This document shows, in pieces, positions 1-7,221 of a stretch of DNA of 45,817 bases. Within the stretch, counting starts at the first letter, position 1. Every line of letters starts with the position of its first letter. This DNA comes from a virus. Both the position numbers and the translations under genes were made by a program. The stretch is taken from positions 1 to 45,817 of the IMG/VR virus record IMGVR_UViG_3300007539_000002, one strand, 5' to 3'. The notes under the pieces are model-generated. The model searched no databases, was not told the origin of the DNA, and worked only from the letters and a program-made list of their open reading frames with translations.

Positions 1-123
1 GTCCTGCCAGAGCCAGAGTTCGCCCGTGGTGCTGTTGTCCGGGGCCTGCGCGTCGAGGAAGTCCGTGAGGTTTACCGCGGTGGTGGTGTTGCTCGTCGTG
101 GTCGTGACCGTGTCCGTGATGAA
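1..123. repeat. Terminal direct repeat, left copy
   Basis: These 123 bases are identical to 45695-45817. The repeat lies inside one open reading frame that stays in frame across the join. This is what a circular or circularly permuted genome gives when assembled, and the overlap may simply be an assembly k-mer. A real terminal repeat cannot be excluded. Confidence 0.95.
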
Positions 124-507
124 CGCGGCAGAGTTGAACGTGCGGAGGGCCTTCTGGGTGTCCGTCTCGATCGTGAACTGAGCGAGCACCTCGACAACCG
201 TCTGGCCGTCCACCGTCTCATCCGGCTGGATCGTGACGTGGTAGTTCGAGCCTGCCGCCCAGAACCCTGCGTCGGTGTTGTCCGAAAGGTCGATCGCGAG
301 AAGATGTAGGCCCGTAACCGTATCGAACGGCGAGGTCATCGTGATCCCTGCGTCCGAGGACCGCTGGGTCGCGCTCCCATCCTTGTAGATCTCAACGTCC
401 GCGTTCTCAAACGCAGTCGAGGGCGCGACTGCCCCACCCGATCCATCTCTCGTCACGAACATGATTCTGACTGTCGAATCCTGTTGGACGACTCCGATAT
501 CCTGCAT
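1..507 (-). CDS. Beta-rich tail appendage protein, N-terminal part (gene wraps the window ends)
   Basis: The start is ATG at 505-507, with AGGAG six bases upstream. Reading on through base 1 and into 45694-45485 gives one uninterrupted 238-residue protein. The first half resembles an immunoglobulin-like beta-sandwich with many Asp, Thr and Val. A Thr/Asn-rich linker (about residues 121-140) follows, then a second beta domain encoded at the far end of the window. It is the next gene after the 544-1245 tail gene and precedes the 44792-45481 gene, all within the receptor/tail locus. I infer a virion surface or fibre-associated role. No catalytic motif is visible. Confidence 0.8.
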   Translation of the reverse strand, partial: MQDIGVVQQDSTVRIMFVTRDGSGGAVAPSTAFENADVEIYKDGSATQRSSDAGITMTSPFDTVTGLHLLAIDLSDNTDAGFWAAGSNYHVTIQPDETVDGQTVVEVLAQFTIETDTQKALRTFNSAAFITDTVTTTTSNTTTAVNLTDFLDAQAPDNSTTGELWLWQD

Positions 508-543
508 GATTTACTCCTGTTCCTGTTTCAGATTGTCCAACAT

Positions 544-1245
544 TTATCCTACGAGTCCTGCGCCACCGACTAGCTGCATACCACCGGAGGCGGCGGCGGC
601 AGGGCGAATCACCAAGGTGTTTGACAGGTGGTCGCAACTAGAGCTTAGGGCGAACGTTCCCGGATCTTCCGTTGCGGTCGCGTTCTCCCTCTCCGCGACA
701 CCAATGGTCGCACCAGCCAAGCCGCTGCCAGCGGATGTGACCACCGCGCCCTGACTATACGAACTAGGGTAAGTGTCTACGGTGACGCCGCCGTTGTCCA
801 AACCCGCCAACGCCAGCCACAGGTTGTCATCACTTCCCCACGATGCAGTAAGGGATGGTGGGTTTGGACTGCTGTTATATGTCGCCGCCGCCGTCGTGCC
901 TATCTCTGGAGCAGACGAAGCGTGTTGACCAGAGATTTGCCACGAACGGTGGGCAGCCTGTTCGCCGTTATCCGTCGTAACCGAAATACTAGAGCCCTCA
1001 CCACCGTCACTCACTTTGTATGCTACGTTTAAGCTCAAGGCGCGAGTGTCGTCTACGCTGTCCAGTAACTCCGTCCACCCTCCGGGCCATGTTACAGCAA
1101 GGCCACCCGCCTGATTGTCAAAACAAATCGCCACTACAAGCAGATTGCCAGACACCAGAGAGGCGGGAAGTGTGACCGTGTGGCTCGTTGTGCCGTTGGT
1201 GTTACTTGTCGATGTTGCCCGTGTCACTACGGTCGGGAAAGCCAT
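544..1245 (-). CDS. Beta-rich tail surface protein with Gly-rich C-terminus
   Basis: 233 residues, low in charge, rich in Ser, Thr, Gly and Ala, with alternating hydrophobic strands typical of phage fibre or decoration domains. The C-terminus, an Ala/Ser stretch followed by a short Gly/Leu/Val tail ending GLVG, resembles that of the protein at 2668-3399, which ends GLIG. The two are probably distant paralogues. The ATG overlaps the stop of the sulfotransferase gene (TAATG), so the two should be translated together. Function is inferred from composition and position only; a glycan-binding or fibre-tip role is plausible. Confidence 0.75.
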   Translation of the reverse strand: MAFPTVVTRATSTSNTNGTTSHTVTLPASLVSGNLLVVAICFDNQAGGLAVTWPGGWTELLDSVDDTRALSLNVAYKVSDGGEGSSISVTTDNGEQAAHRSWQISGQHASSAPEIGTTAAATYNSSPNPPSLTASWGSDDNLWLALAGLDNGGVTVDTYPSSYSQGAVVTSAGSGLAGATIGVAERENATATEDPGTFALSSSCDHLSNTLVIRPAAAASGGMQLVGGAGLVG

Positions 1246-1733
1246 TATTGGTACCCAAAACGGTGAAAGTCGTCAGCGTAAATTCTTTCCAATTCAGACC
1301 TAGCCTTATTTGTCACCAGCCCTGCGTCATGTGTTCGATACACATGATCTGTGGGCACAGACCTACCGAGAATGTGGGACAGAGCCAAAAGGTCGTCGGC
1401 TCGCTGCTCAAACCGTCCCACCCATGCCGCAGAGCTTGCCCACACATCCGACATCGGAGCCATCAATGGGGTTCCGGTTCCGGCTGTTTCTATCCGATTT
1501 ATACGACCAGACAAGACCCAATCCTCAAACGTGCCACCCTCCGCATCTTCGGTGAACTTCCAAAACGAGAGGGCGCGGTCTACAGGATGCCGCACCCATG
1601 TATAGATCCAAGCCCCATCTGGAGGATCGTATTCGTGCTTGGTAAACTCACCCTCCACCGCGACACGCCCCCAGCCCTTGCGGATTGATGTCCCTCCAGT
1701 ACGAGCCGTATGGGCGAAATACGGCTTCTTCAT
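1245..1733 (-). CDS. Sulfotransferase-family protein
   Basis: 162 residues. The start at 1733 is chosen because it overlaps the upstream stop (ATGA) and has AGGAG six bases before it; a longer frame begins at 1778. The N-terminal motif HTARTGGTS (residues 8-16) matches the 5'-phosphosulfate-binding loop of PAPS-dependent sulfotransferases (H.PKTGGTS). WVRHPVDRALSFW (46-58) matches the 3'-phosphate-binding RNP/S motif. An FE pair near 108 and a final DF..FGY fit the same fold. Family members transfer sulfate from PAPS to sugars, lipids or proteins. At 162 residues it is shorter than most members (200-300), so it may be a minimal version. It sits between tail genes, so the target may be a tail glycan, a virion protein or a host surface sugar. 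Confidence 0.8.
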   Translation of the reverse strand: MKKPYFAHTARTGGTSIRKGWGRVAVEGEFTKHEYDPPDGAWIYTWVRHPVDRALSFWKFTEDAEGGTFEDWVLSGRINRIETAGTGTPLMAPMSDVWASSAAWVGRFEQRADDLLALSHILGRSVPTDHVYRTHDAGLVTNKARSELERIYADDFHRFGYQ

Positions 1734-2668
1734 CTGGACTCCTGAAGCCATGTACTGTCGCCGGGAGCTACTGTCCAAATAGCCATTTCACCAAAATCAT
1801 TCCAAATGGTGCCACCACCGCAGGTCTCAGACCTACATGGAGCGGTAGTCCCGCCCCATGAGAAATTGGTGAACATCGCGTCTGTTGTATCTGTCGCGAT
1901 TGTGAGCCCGTCATCGTTGTTGTATGGACCCTGTGTTGGATCAAGCCACACGCCATCCACGTAGCACCGGAATAGCCCGTCCTCTGTCACTGCGTCCGTA
2001 GACTTCCTCATGTGACAACGCAGTCTGTGCCAGTTGCCCGTCCAGAATCGCGCCTCTGCATGGGTCGAATCTGTGTCGAGTAGCACTTCTGATGCGTCAC
2101 CACTGCCCGCGACCCTGTATCGTATTTTAGAAGTCTGCGGTTTAAGGGACCAACGACCGCTAGGTGTGCCTTGGTTCAGTAGCCATTTATGGTCAACAAT
2201 CCCTTTCCAGTTATCCGCGAACCGATACCAAAACTCCAGCCACACCTCGTCGTAATTCCCCTCGAAGTCGGCGGGCGAAAAGGCCATAGAACCCGACCAG
2301 CAGTCAACGCTTGGGCTTGTATCGGTCAACCACGCCCTCACGTAATTGGTGCCGAACGCTGCGGCAGTGTCCGTGGTCACCAGCGTGAGAGAATCAAAGC
2401 ACGCCCCAGCAAAATTTTCGGTGTACTCTGAAGCAGCGGTGACGGCTTCGATCGAGTCGTACAGGTTTAGGTCAGACCGCCAGAATTCCTCTACAGCAGG
2501 GGACGAGGTTGCTGCCACCTGTGGGTACGTTTCCGCTCGCCCACCCGACACGCCGTAACCATAGCCATACGCCATCGCGCCGAAGCTCAGTGCGCCGAGA
2601 ATGGCTACACTGCTCTGCACGGCGCGGGGCCAGTTGACAGCGTTCTCAGGACGGCGTTCCAGCTTCAT
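1730..2668 (-). CDS. Lectin-like tail protein, module copy B
   Basis: 312 residues. The first 18 residues (MKLERRPENAVNWPRAVQ) and the following hydrophobic Gly/Tyr-rich stretch (to about residue 50) are almost the same as in the gene at 3399-4349. After that the two diverge. The rest has the strand pattern of a concanavalin-like jelly roll, including a W.R......DGLFRCYVDGVW segment near the middle of the sheet and a final ...IWTV region. Such folds occur in polysaccharide lyases and LamG-type lectins. No lyase catalytic set is clear. The start overlaps the upstream stop (TGATG). I infer a receptor-binding or sugar-binding virion protein fixed by its common N-terminus. Confidence 0.75.
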   Translation of the reverse strand: MKLERRPENAVNWPRAVQSSVAILGALSFGAMAYGYGYGVSGGRAETYPQVAATSSPAVEEFWRSDLNLYDSIEAVTAASEYTENFAGACFDSLTLVTTDTAAAFGTNYVRAWLTDTSPSVDCWSGSMAFSPADFEGNYDEVWLEFWYRFADNWKGIVDHKWLLNQGTPSGRWSLKPQTSKIRYRVAGSGDASEVLLDTDSTHAEARFWTGNWHRLRCHMRKSTDAVTEDGLFRCYVDGVWLDPTQGPYNNDDGLTIATDTTDAMFTNFSWGGTTAPCRSETCGGGTIWNDFGEMAIWTVAPGDSTWLQESR

Positions 2669-2676
2669 CAGCCGAT
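2614..2676 (-). repeat. 63-bp direct repeat, copy B (matches 4295-4357)
   Basis: It differs from 4295-4357 at one position (2627). It covers the last codons and stop of the upstream gene, the TGATG junction, and the first codons of the lectin-like gene. The repeat boundary therefore matches a module boundary and could support recombination between cassettes. Confidence 0.9.
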
Positions 2677-3399
2677 GAGCCCCGTGTTAGAGCCCACTAG
2701 GCCACCGAGGGTGGAGCCGGAGGCGGCTGCTTCCTGAATCTCAAATGCAACCCCCGCGCCCTCCAAGGCGAGGTCACTCCAGTCAACCGAAGTGTCTACT
2801 GGAGTCGCATCGTACTCTGTCTGGAGGGTTGAGGACGGCGAGCCACCAGAGTCTGTTTCGCGAAGCTCTGTGAATCCTGTACCGGGGGTAATGCCAGCAC
2901 CATCATTTGACGACACAATCGTACCACAGGCGAGAGACGTCGCCGCAGGGGTGGAGCCGAGCGTAACATCAAGAGTGCCGCTGCCACTGGCCCCGGTAAA
3001 CGTATTCGTGCCCACAGACGCCACCACGATCGGGGTGGTCGAGTCGTAACCCGACGCAACTTCCCACACATGGAGTGACTGACGTGCCGAGTTAACCGAC
3101 CAACCGAGCGTGACCGTGCCCGATCCGGGGGAAGCACCCGCGATAGCCCAGAAGACGGCTACACGCCAAGGATTTGAACCGCTGACGTTCGCTTGCCCGA
3201 TAGAAGTCCATGCGCCCATGCCCGCGCCGAACGTGTCGCTGCTAACAGAAATTGTGCCGGGGTCGGACGTAAACGTGCCAAGTCCGATTGAGATGAGTAC
3301 GAGGGCGTTAGCAGTGGGCGTGAAGCTGTCGGTTGTGACAGAGGTAGACGCGGACGTTGAGGTTTTTTCGCTTATGTAAGACGGAGTTGATAAAGCCAT
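2668..3399 (-). CDS. Beta-rich tail surface protein, Ser/Thr/Gly-rich
   Basis: 243 residues, almost wholly beta-type sequence, with no predicted helix and no transmembrane segment. The C-terminus (GGLVG...GLIG) resembles that of 544-1245. It lies between the two lectin-like module genes, with TGATG junctions on both sides, so the locus alternates lectin-like and beta-surface proteins. I infer a structural or adhesin role on the virion. No enzyme motif is visible. Confidence 0.75.
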   Translation of the reverse strand: MALSTPSYISEKTSTSASTSVTTDSFTPTANALVLISIGLGTFTSDPGTISVSSDTFGAGMGAWTSIGQANVSGSNPWRVAVFWAIAGASPGSGTVTLGWSVNSARQSLHVWEVASGYDSTTPIVVASVGTNTFTGASGSGTLDVTLGSTPAATSLACGTIVSSNDGAGITPGTGFTELRETDSGGSPSSTLQTEYDATPVDTSVDWSDLALEGAGVAFEIQEAAASGSTLGGLVGSNTGLIG

Positions 3400-4349
3400 C
3401 AGTCATTCCCCGACATATAGAAGTCACCGATCAAATACTGGTGCCGAGGCTGCGCCCCAACGTCCGAGTTATGGTAGAACTCTACCGCATCGAAGTCCGG
3501 GCCAGAGCCGTCGCACCCCGTCGTGAGGTCGGTCTTTGTCGCGATAAAGTCTCCATTCATCCATACCTGAAAACCACCATCCGCAGTGCCAGCCCCAGAC
3601 CCAGCCCAGAAAAGCACCTCTACTTGATTCCAAGCACCGGCCCGAGGCAACCACGGATTCGTCGCTAGGAGTCCTTGGCTGTCACAAGAGCGATTCCCCT
3701 GCTGTGTCCAACGCATATTTCCGTTTGTTTCCCAAGTCAGGAACAGGATGTTGCTACCAATACCGTCAATGCCCAAATACCCCGGAGCCACCTTTTGTCC
3801 GTGCAACTGGATGTCAGCGGTGTCAAGATAGATGTGCATGGACAGATACACTGTATCCGCTGTCGCGGACGAATAACCCCCATTCGCGGCGTTCAAAGAA
3901 TCCAACTTTGCCTTTCCTGACCAGCTACTCCAATTAGCGTTGCCAATCGCGTTAGCACTGGTGGAATCCATGTGCGTGAATTGCAGCACCGTTGCGGCGT
4001 TGATTGGGGATGATACAGATGTTGTATCCGTTGCGACCACGAGGCTGTCCCAGAACCCCGTGCCGTTGCCCTCTGGGTCAGTGCTGATCGTCCACCCATC
4101 AGCTTCAAACGTCTTCGTACCGGGACTGTGATAGATCAACGTTGTGCCAGCTGGCCGATTCGGATACAGGGTATCAAGACCTGCTACTGCTGCCGTCTGC
4201 GGATACGTCTCCGCTCGCCCACCACCGCCAAAACCGTAGCCGTAGCTGAGTGCGACGGCCCCGAACGCACACGCGCCCAGAATCGCAACGCCGGTCTGCA
4301 CGGCGCGCGGCCAGTTGACAGCGTTCTCAGGACGGCGTTCCAGCTTCAT
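3399..4349 (-). CDS. Lectin-like tail protein, module copy A
   Basis: 316 residues. It shares its N-terminal anchor (MKLERRPENAVNWPRAVQ, then a hydrophobic Gly/Tyr-rich stretch) with 1730-2668. The remaining 260 residues look like a concanavalin-like jelly roll. WNQVEVLFW, a DGGFQVWMNGDF turn and a final IGDFYMSGND strand are typical of polysaccharide-lyase or LamG-type sheets. Catalytic residues cannot be assigned by eye. It is coupled to a nine-codon frame just upstream and to 2668-3399 downstream. It probably binds, and may cut, a surface polysaccharide of the host. Confidence 0.75.
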   Translation of the reverse strand: MKLERRPENAVNWPRAVQTGVAILGACAFGAVALSYGYGFGGGGRAETYPQTAAVAGLDTLYPNRPAGTTLIYHSPGTKTFEADGWTISTDPEGNGTGFWDSLVVATDTTSVSSPINAATVLQFTHMDSTSANAIGNANWSSWSGKAKLDSLNAANGGYSSATADTVYLSMHIYLDTADIQLHGQKVAPGYLGIDGIGSNILFLTWETNGNMRWTQQGNRSCDSQGLLATNPWLPRAGAWNQVEVLFWAGSGAGTADGGFQVWMNGDFIATKTDLTTGCDGSGPDFDAVEFYHNSDVGAQPRHQYLIGDFYMSGND

Positions 4350-4357
4350 CAGCCGAT
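4295..4357 (-). repeat. 63-bp direct repeat, copy A (matches 2614-2676)
   Basis: Same 63 bases as 2614-2676 except 4308. Here the part that should be the end of a beta-surface gene survives only as a tiny frame (4349-4378), which suggests a deleted cassette. Confidence 0.9.
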
Positions 4358-4378
4358 CCTGCGCAGCGCTTCGGTCAT
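4349..4378 (-). pseudogene. Nine-residue frame, probable remnant of a lost tail gene
   Basis: ATG at 4378 overlaps the stop of 4375-4683 (ATGA), and its TGA overlaps the ATG of 3399-4349. It encodes MTEALRRIG. The last two codons and stop match the end of the beta-surface gene at the other repeat copy. It may be what is left after deletion of a full gene, kept because it preserves translational coupling. Confidence 0.45.
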
Positions 4379-4683
4379 GTGACCGTCATGTAGCTCACAG
4401 ACTGTGACGCAGCGTCTGCGATCAAGTAGGCGTCCTGCAAATTCTTGAACGGAATCCAGCCCGAGTCACGACCGGCCGAAAGCGCGATGCCCGTGGTCGT
4501 GTCCGTCGAGCCGTCCGACGCGGTAACGCCTGTGGAGAGCCCCAAGTGCACGACCCCTGTGTTGCCGGGATCTGCAAAGAAGATCGCCATTTTGCATTTG
4601 ATGTTGGGACCCTGAACCTGTGACGTACCAACGCCAATCTCTCCGTTGGTTCCGGGCGAAAAATACTGAAGAGGGCTGGTCAT
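4375..4683 (-). CDS. Small structural protein downstream of adaptor
   Basis: 102 residues, beta-rich, Gly/Thr-rich, without charge clusters or membrane segments. AGGA lies seven bases before the ATG. It follows the adaptor gene by nine bases and leads into the lectin-module locus. The size and composition fit a head-tail, decoration or short tail protein. I do not recognise the family. Confidence 0.7.
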   Translation of the reverse strand: MTSPLQYFSPGTNGEIGVGTSQVQGPNIKCKMAIFFADPGNTGVVHLGLSTGVTASDGSTDTTTGIALSAGRDSGWIPFKNLQDAYLIADAASQSVSYMTVT

Positions 4684-4692
4684 CGGTTTGTC

Positions 4693-5739
4693 CTATGTGA
4701 TCCAGTGATCTCCGACCATCGGGTAAGGTGTTGCCTGCTTGGGCTGACGCGACATACGTGCCCTTCTCCAAGCGTCTTGCTTAGTGCGCGTCAGGTTGTC
4801 GTTGAGCATTACGATCTCTTGCTGCATGCCGACGAACCACGACATCGCTGTCGCTTTCACCGCAGCAAAAGCTGGGATGAGCGACCGATACTCTCTCGGG
4901 AAATCTACCGACCGATTGCTGGCCAGCTCGCCCGCGCTTCTAACATACTCCGCCACAAGATTGCTGGGCGGGTTGGAGGCACGCACCATGTTGATTTGGT
5001 AGCCCCCGAGCCATTTGACCGACACGTTGTCGATCTCGCCGTCAAAACTGCCCGACACGGTTAGCACCAAGTCGCCGCCGTCGATGGTGTCCAGTTCTTC
5101 TGCATACGTGCCAGAAGAAGTCCTCGCCGTTCCTGCAGCGCCGCCTAGCGACACTGCCACAGAACCGGCGGTGTGGTTTGTAGTGGTGAACGTGACGTAC
5201 GCACTGACTCGCGGTGTCAGGTTTGCGATTGATTGCTCAACCGTTCCGCTTGCCCCGGATGCGTTGCCGCCACCGATGGTCATGCTGCCCGTGGTAGTCC
5301 AGCTAGAGGCGTTTTCAAACGTGCCATTTTGCACCAGCTCCGTGTTGCCGGACCCGGTTAGGTAGTAGTACTTGCCAGTTCGCCTCAGTCTCTGATCAGA
5401 GCCGATGAGGCGTCCCCACCTGTCCTGCTGACGGTCGTTCTTGTACAGCGCTGAGTTAAACTCGTCTCCGCCCAGCCTGATAAAATCGCCCGGCAAGATC
5501 GCGTACTTGTTAGGGTCTTGCCCGACAAACGACAGTTCGCCGGTCTGAGTAAGCCAAAGCTCGCCCAGACCGGCGTCCATCAGGAACATCTGCGCTTCGT
5601 CGACTGCGTCATTGAGCAACTGGTCGACCCCTTCGAGCGTGGTCGCGTCCTGTTCCGTCATGCTAGCATCCGCGCTGTCCGAATTGACTAGCCGATAGAA
5701 CTCACGCCGAATGGAGTCTAAGTCACTCAGGTGTGCCAT
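4693..5739 (-). CDS. Head-tail adaptor-like protein with inserted carbohydrate-binding-like domain
   Basis: 348 residues. The N-terminal part (1-130) and C-terminal part (about 250-348) are helical and resemble P22 gp4-type or connector adaptors, with a conserved-looking DFIRLGGDEF segment near 85-94. Between them, residues about 133-244 start VQNGTFENASSW and continue as a Gly/Thr-rich beta sandwich ending FDGEIDNVSVKWL. This is the usual beginning and end of a CBM4/9-like or galactose-binding-like domain. The insertion would place a sugar-binding domain at the neck. The start is coupled to the upstream stop (TGATG). The adaptor call rests on position and helical frame, the insertion on pattern. 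Confidence 0.7.
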   Translation of the reverse strand: MAHLSDLDSIRREFYRLVNSDSADASMTEQDATTLEGVDQLLNDAVDEAQMFLMDAGLGELWLTQTGELSFVGQDPNKYAILPGDFIRLGGDEFNSALYKNDRQQDRWGRLIGSDQRLRRTGKYYYLTGSGNTELVQNGTFENASSWTTTGSMTIGGGNASGASGTVEQSIANLTPRVSAYVTFTTTNHTAGSVAVSLGGAAGTARTSSGTYAEELDTIDGGDLVLTVSGSFDGEIDNVSVKWLGGYQINMVRASNPPSNLVAEYVRSAGELASNRSVDFPREYRSLIPAFAAVKATAMSWFVGMQQEIVMLNDNLTRTKQDAWRRARMSRQPKQATPYPMVGDHWIT

Positions 5740-6380
5740 CAGTACTCCTCGGTGGCCTCTTCTTCTACAGCCTCGACCTCAACCTCCGGCGCATCAAAGC
5801 TCTTGCCGGAAACATTGGATTCGGCTTTCTCTGCCCCTCGCCTTGTCCCGTTGAACGTGTCGCCGTTAGAAAGAATCCACGCCTTCCCGCCTCTGTGGAT
5901 GGGGTAATCCTCTTCGACCAGCACCTGACCGGGGCCCGCTTCCTTGATCGGATCGATGAGGCGAGCAATCAGGTCTTCGGCGCTCAGTCCTCTTTCGATG
6001 GCCGTCTTGGCAAGGATCTCGCTAAACGCGCTCTCCATCGCCTTGGCACGGTCCAGTTCGCGATCAGACTCGGTCGCCTCGAAGTTCTCGTTCATGAACA
6101 CTGCACCCGAAGGTGAGCGCTCCAGAACGAACCGGCTCGTGTACGACACGGGTTCAGTGCGCATGACCGGATACGGTTCGCCCTGCCCGTCTCTGCGGAA
6201 CAAAGGCTCACCGTCAGGGCCGATCACTTGCACCTTGTTCTTTTTTGTAGCAACGAGATCGCGCCGCTCCATCTCGTAGATCATGCGGCCGTCGTCATGC
6301 AGGCCCACGGCTTTGGCCTCACGAGGAGGCACAAGGTCAGGGCTAAGTCGCCGGATTTTCGGCAGTGATGCAACTCTCAT
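5739..6380 (-). CDS. Head-associated protein with acidic tail
   Basis: 213 residues. The basic N-terminus (MRVASLPKIRRLSP) is followed by a mixed central region and a very acidic C-terminus rich in Glu. It overlaps its neighbours by ATGA upstream and TGATG downstream, between the coat and adaptor genes. I do not recognise the family. A neck, completion or virion-internal role is inferred from location. Confidence 0.65.
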   Translation of the reverse strand: MRVASLPKIRRLSPDLVPPREAKAVGLHDDGRMIYEMERRDLVATKKNKVQVIGPDGEPLFRRDGQGEPYPVMRTEPVSYTSRFVLERSPSGAVFMNENFEATESDRELDRAKAMESAFSEILAKTAIERGLSAEDLIARLIDPIKEAGPGQVLVEEDYPIHRGGKAWILSNGDTFNGTRRGAEKAESNVSGKSFDAPEVEVEAVEEEATEEY

Positions 6381-6943
6381 ACTGAGTTCTCCTTGCCACT
6401 GCGAAGCTCGATCTCAACTGGCAAGAACGGAATCTTGAGTGCTTGCCTGCGCTTGTCGCGCCATCGCGTGACTGCTTTGTCTTTGGATTCTAGGCGCATT
6501 TTTTCTCTGCGCTCTTCGTCTCTGCGCAAGGACGCCTTAAGAGCGTGCTCTGCGCTTGCGTACTCGCCCCGGCCGCTCATCAGTGAGCCTTTGCGAAGGA
6601 TGTCCAGCAATCCTTCTACGCCCAGCTCTTCCAATTCGAGCGACACGAAGCCCGGCCTGTTTCTGTTTGCCAGCTTGTGCGCACGGGGGTGGTTAGGCTC
6701 CCCGACTGGGTCCACCCATTCGTGCAGCATGACAGGCTCGAAGTGCGTACCCGGATCGTCGAACTTCCGTCTTGGGTCGTCTGCCTTCAGGTACAGCTTG
6801 ACCTGCCAGCAATTAACCTCGAACGGAATCCATACGATCTCAGCCGTTTGCCCCCCATTGTCCCGAGCAAAACGCGCTACCGCGTCTTGGAACTCAGGCG
6901 GAGCCAAGCGATGACTGTTGTCGGTGCGCACCCAGAGCTTCAT
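6377..6943 (-). CDS. Conserved-looking protein in coat-adaptor interval
   Basis: 188 residues. The first 90 residues contain several Trp and look like a compact alpha/beta domain (IVWIPFEVNCWQVKLYL). Residues 115-188 are highly charged and probably helical, with many Arg, Lys and Glu. It is coupled on both sides. Function unknown; it could be an assembly or DNA-associated virion protein. Confidence 0.65.
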   Translation of the reverse strand: MKLWVRTDNSHRLAPPEFQDAVARFARDNGGQTAEIVWIPFEVNCWQVKLYLKADDPRRKFDDPGTHFEPVMLHEWVDPVGEPNHPRAHKLANRNRPGFVSLELEELGVEGLLDILRKGSLMSGRGEYASAEHALKASLRRDEERREKMRLESKDKAVTRWRDKRRQALKIPFLPVEIELRSGKENSV

Positions 6944-7167
6944 CAGGCGTTCGGCTCTCCGGTTTCGCGGAGAACGATCTTGCGAGAACCACCGTTGGTG
7001 GACTCGTAGTTCACGTCCGTAACGCCAGCGTCCGCGTCGAGCTTTGCCAACGTGGCCTCATACTTGTCGCAGAGGTCGTTGAACGAAGCGATCAACTCGT
7101 ACACCAAGGCATTCGGCACAACTGCGCCAGATGCTGAGGCTGATACGGTTTTGCTCGTTGTTGCCAT
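6943..7167 (-). CDS. Small structural protein after the coat gene
   Basis: 74 residues. The start at 7167 has GGAGGA six bases upstream. A Ser/Thr-rich N-terminus is followed by one amphipathic helix (LVYELIASFNDLCDKYEATL). The size and position directly after the coat gene fit a head fibre, decoration or trimerising protein, but no family is recognised. Confidence 0.65.
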   Translation of the reverse strand: MATTSKTVSASASGAVVPNALVYELIASFNDLCDKYEATLAKLDADAGVTDVNYESTNGGSRKIVLRETGEPNA

Positions 7168-7188
7168 GTCTAATCCTCCAGACCATCT

Positions 7189-7214
7189 GGGGCGGAGGCG
7201 CTAGCCCCCGCCCC
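7189..7214 (-). terminator. GC hairpin after the coat gene (no U-tract)
   Basis: A seven-base arm GGGGCGG pairs with CCGCCCC, followed after one mismatch by three more pairs. It starts seven bases after the coat stop codon. No run of T follows on the minus strand, so it may act as a partial terminator or 3' stabiliser that lets coat mRNA accumulate above the downstream genes. Confidence 0.5.
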
Positions 7215-7221
7215 ATTCGGC

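Noticed and set aside
2660-2676. Second hammerhead core (CTGATGA on minus strand, also at 4347)
   Set aside because: The sequence comes from the TGATG gene junction; no stem II followed by GAA and no closing stems.
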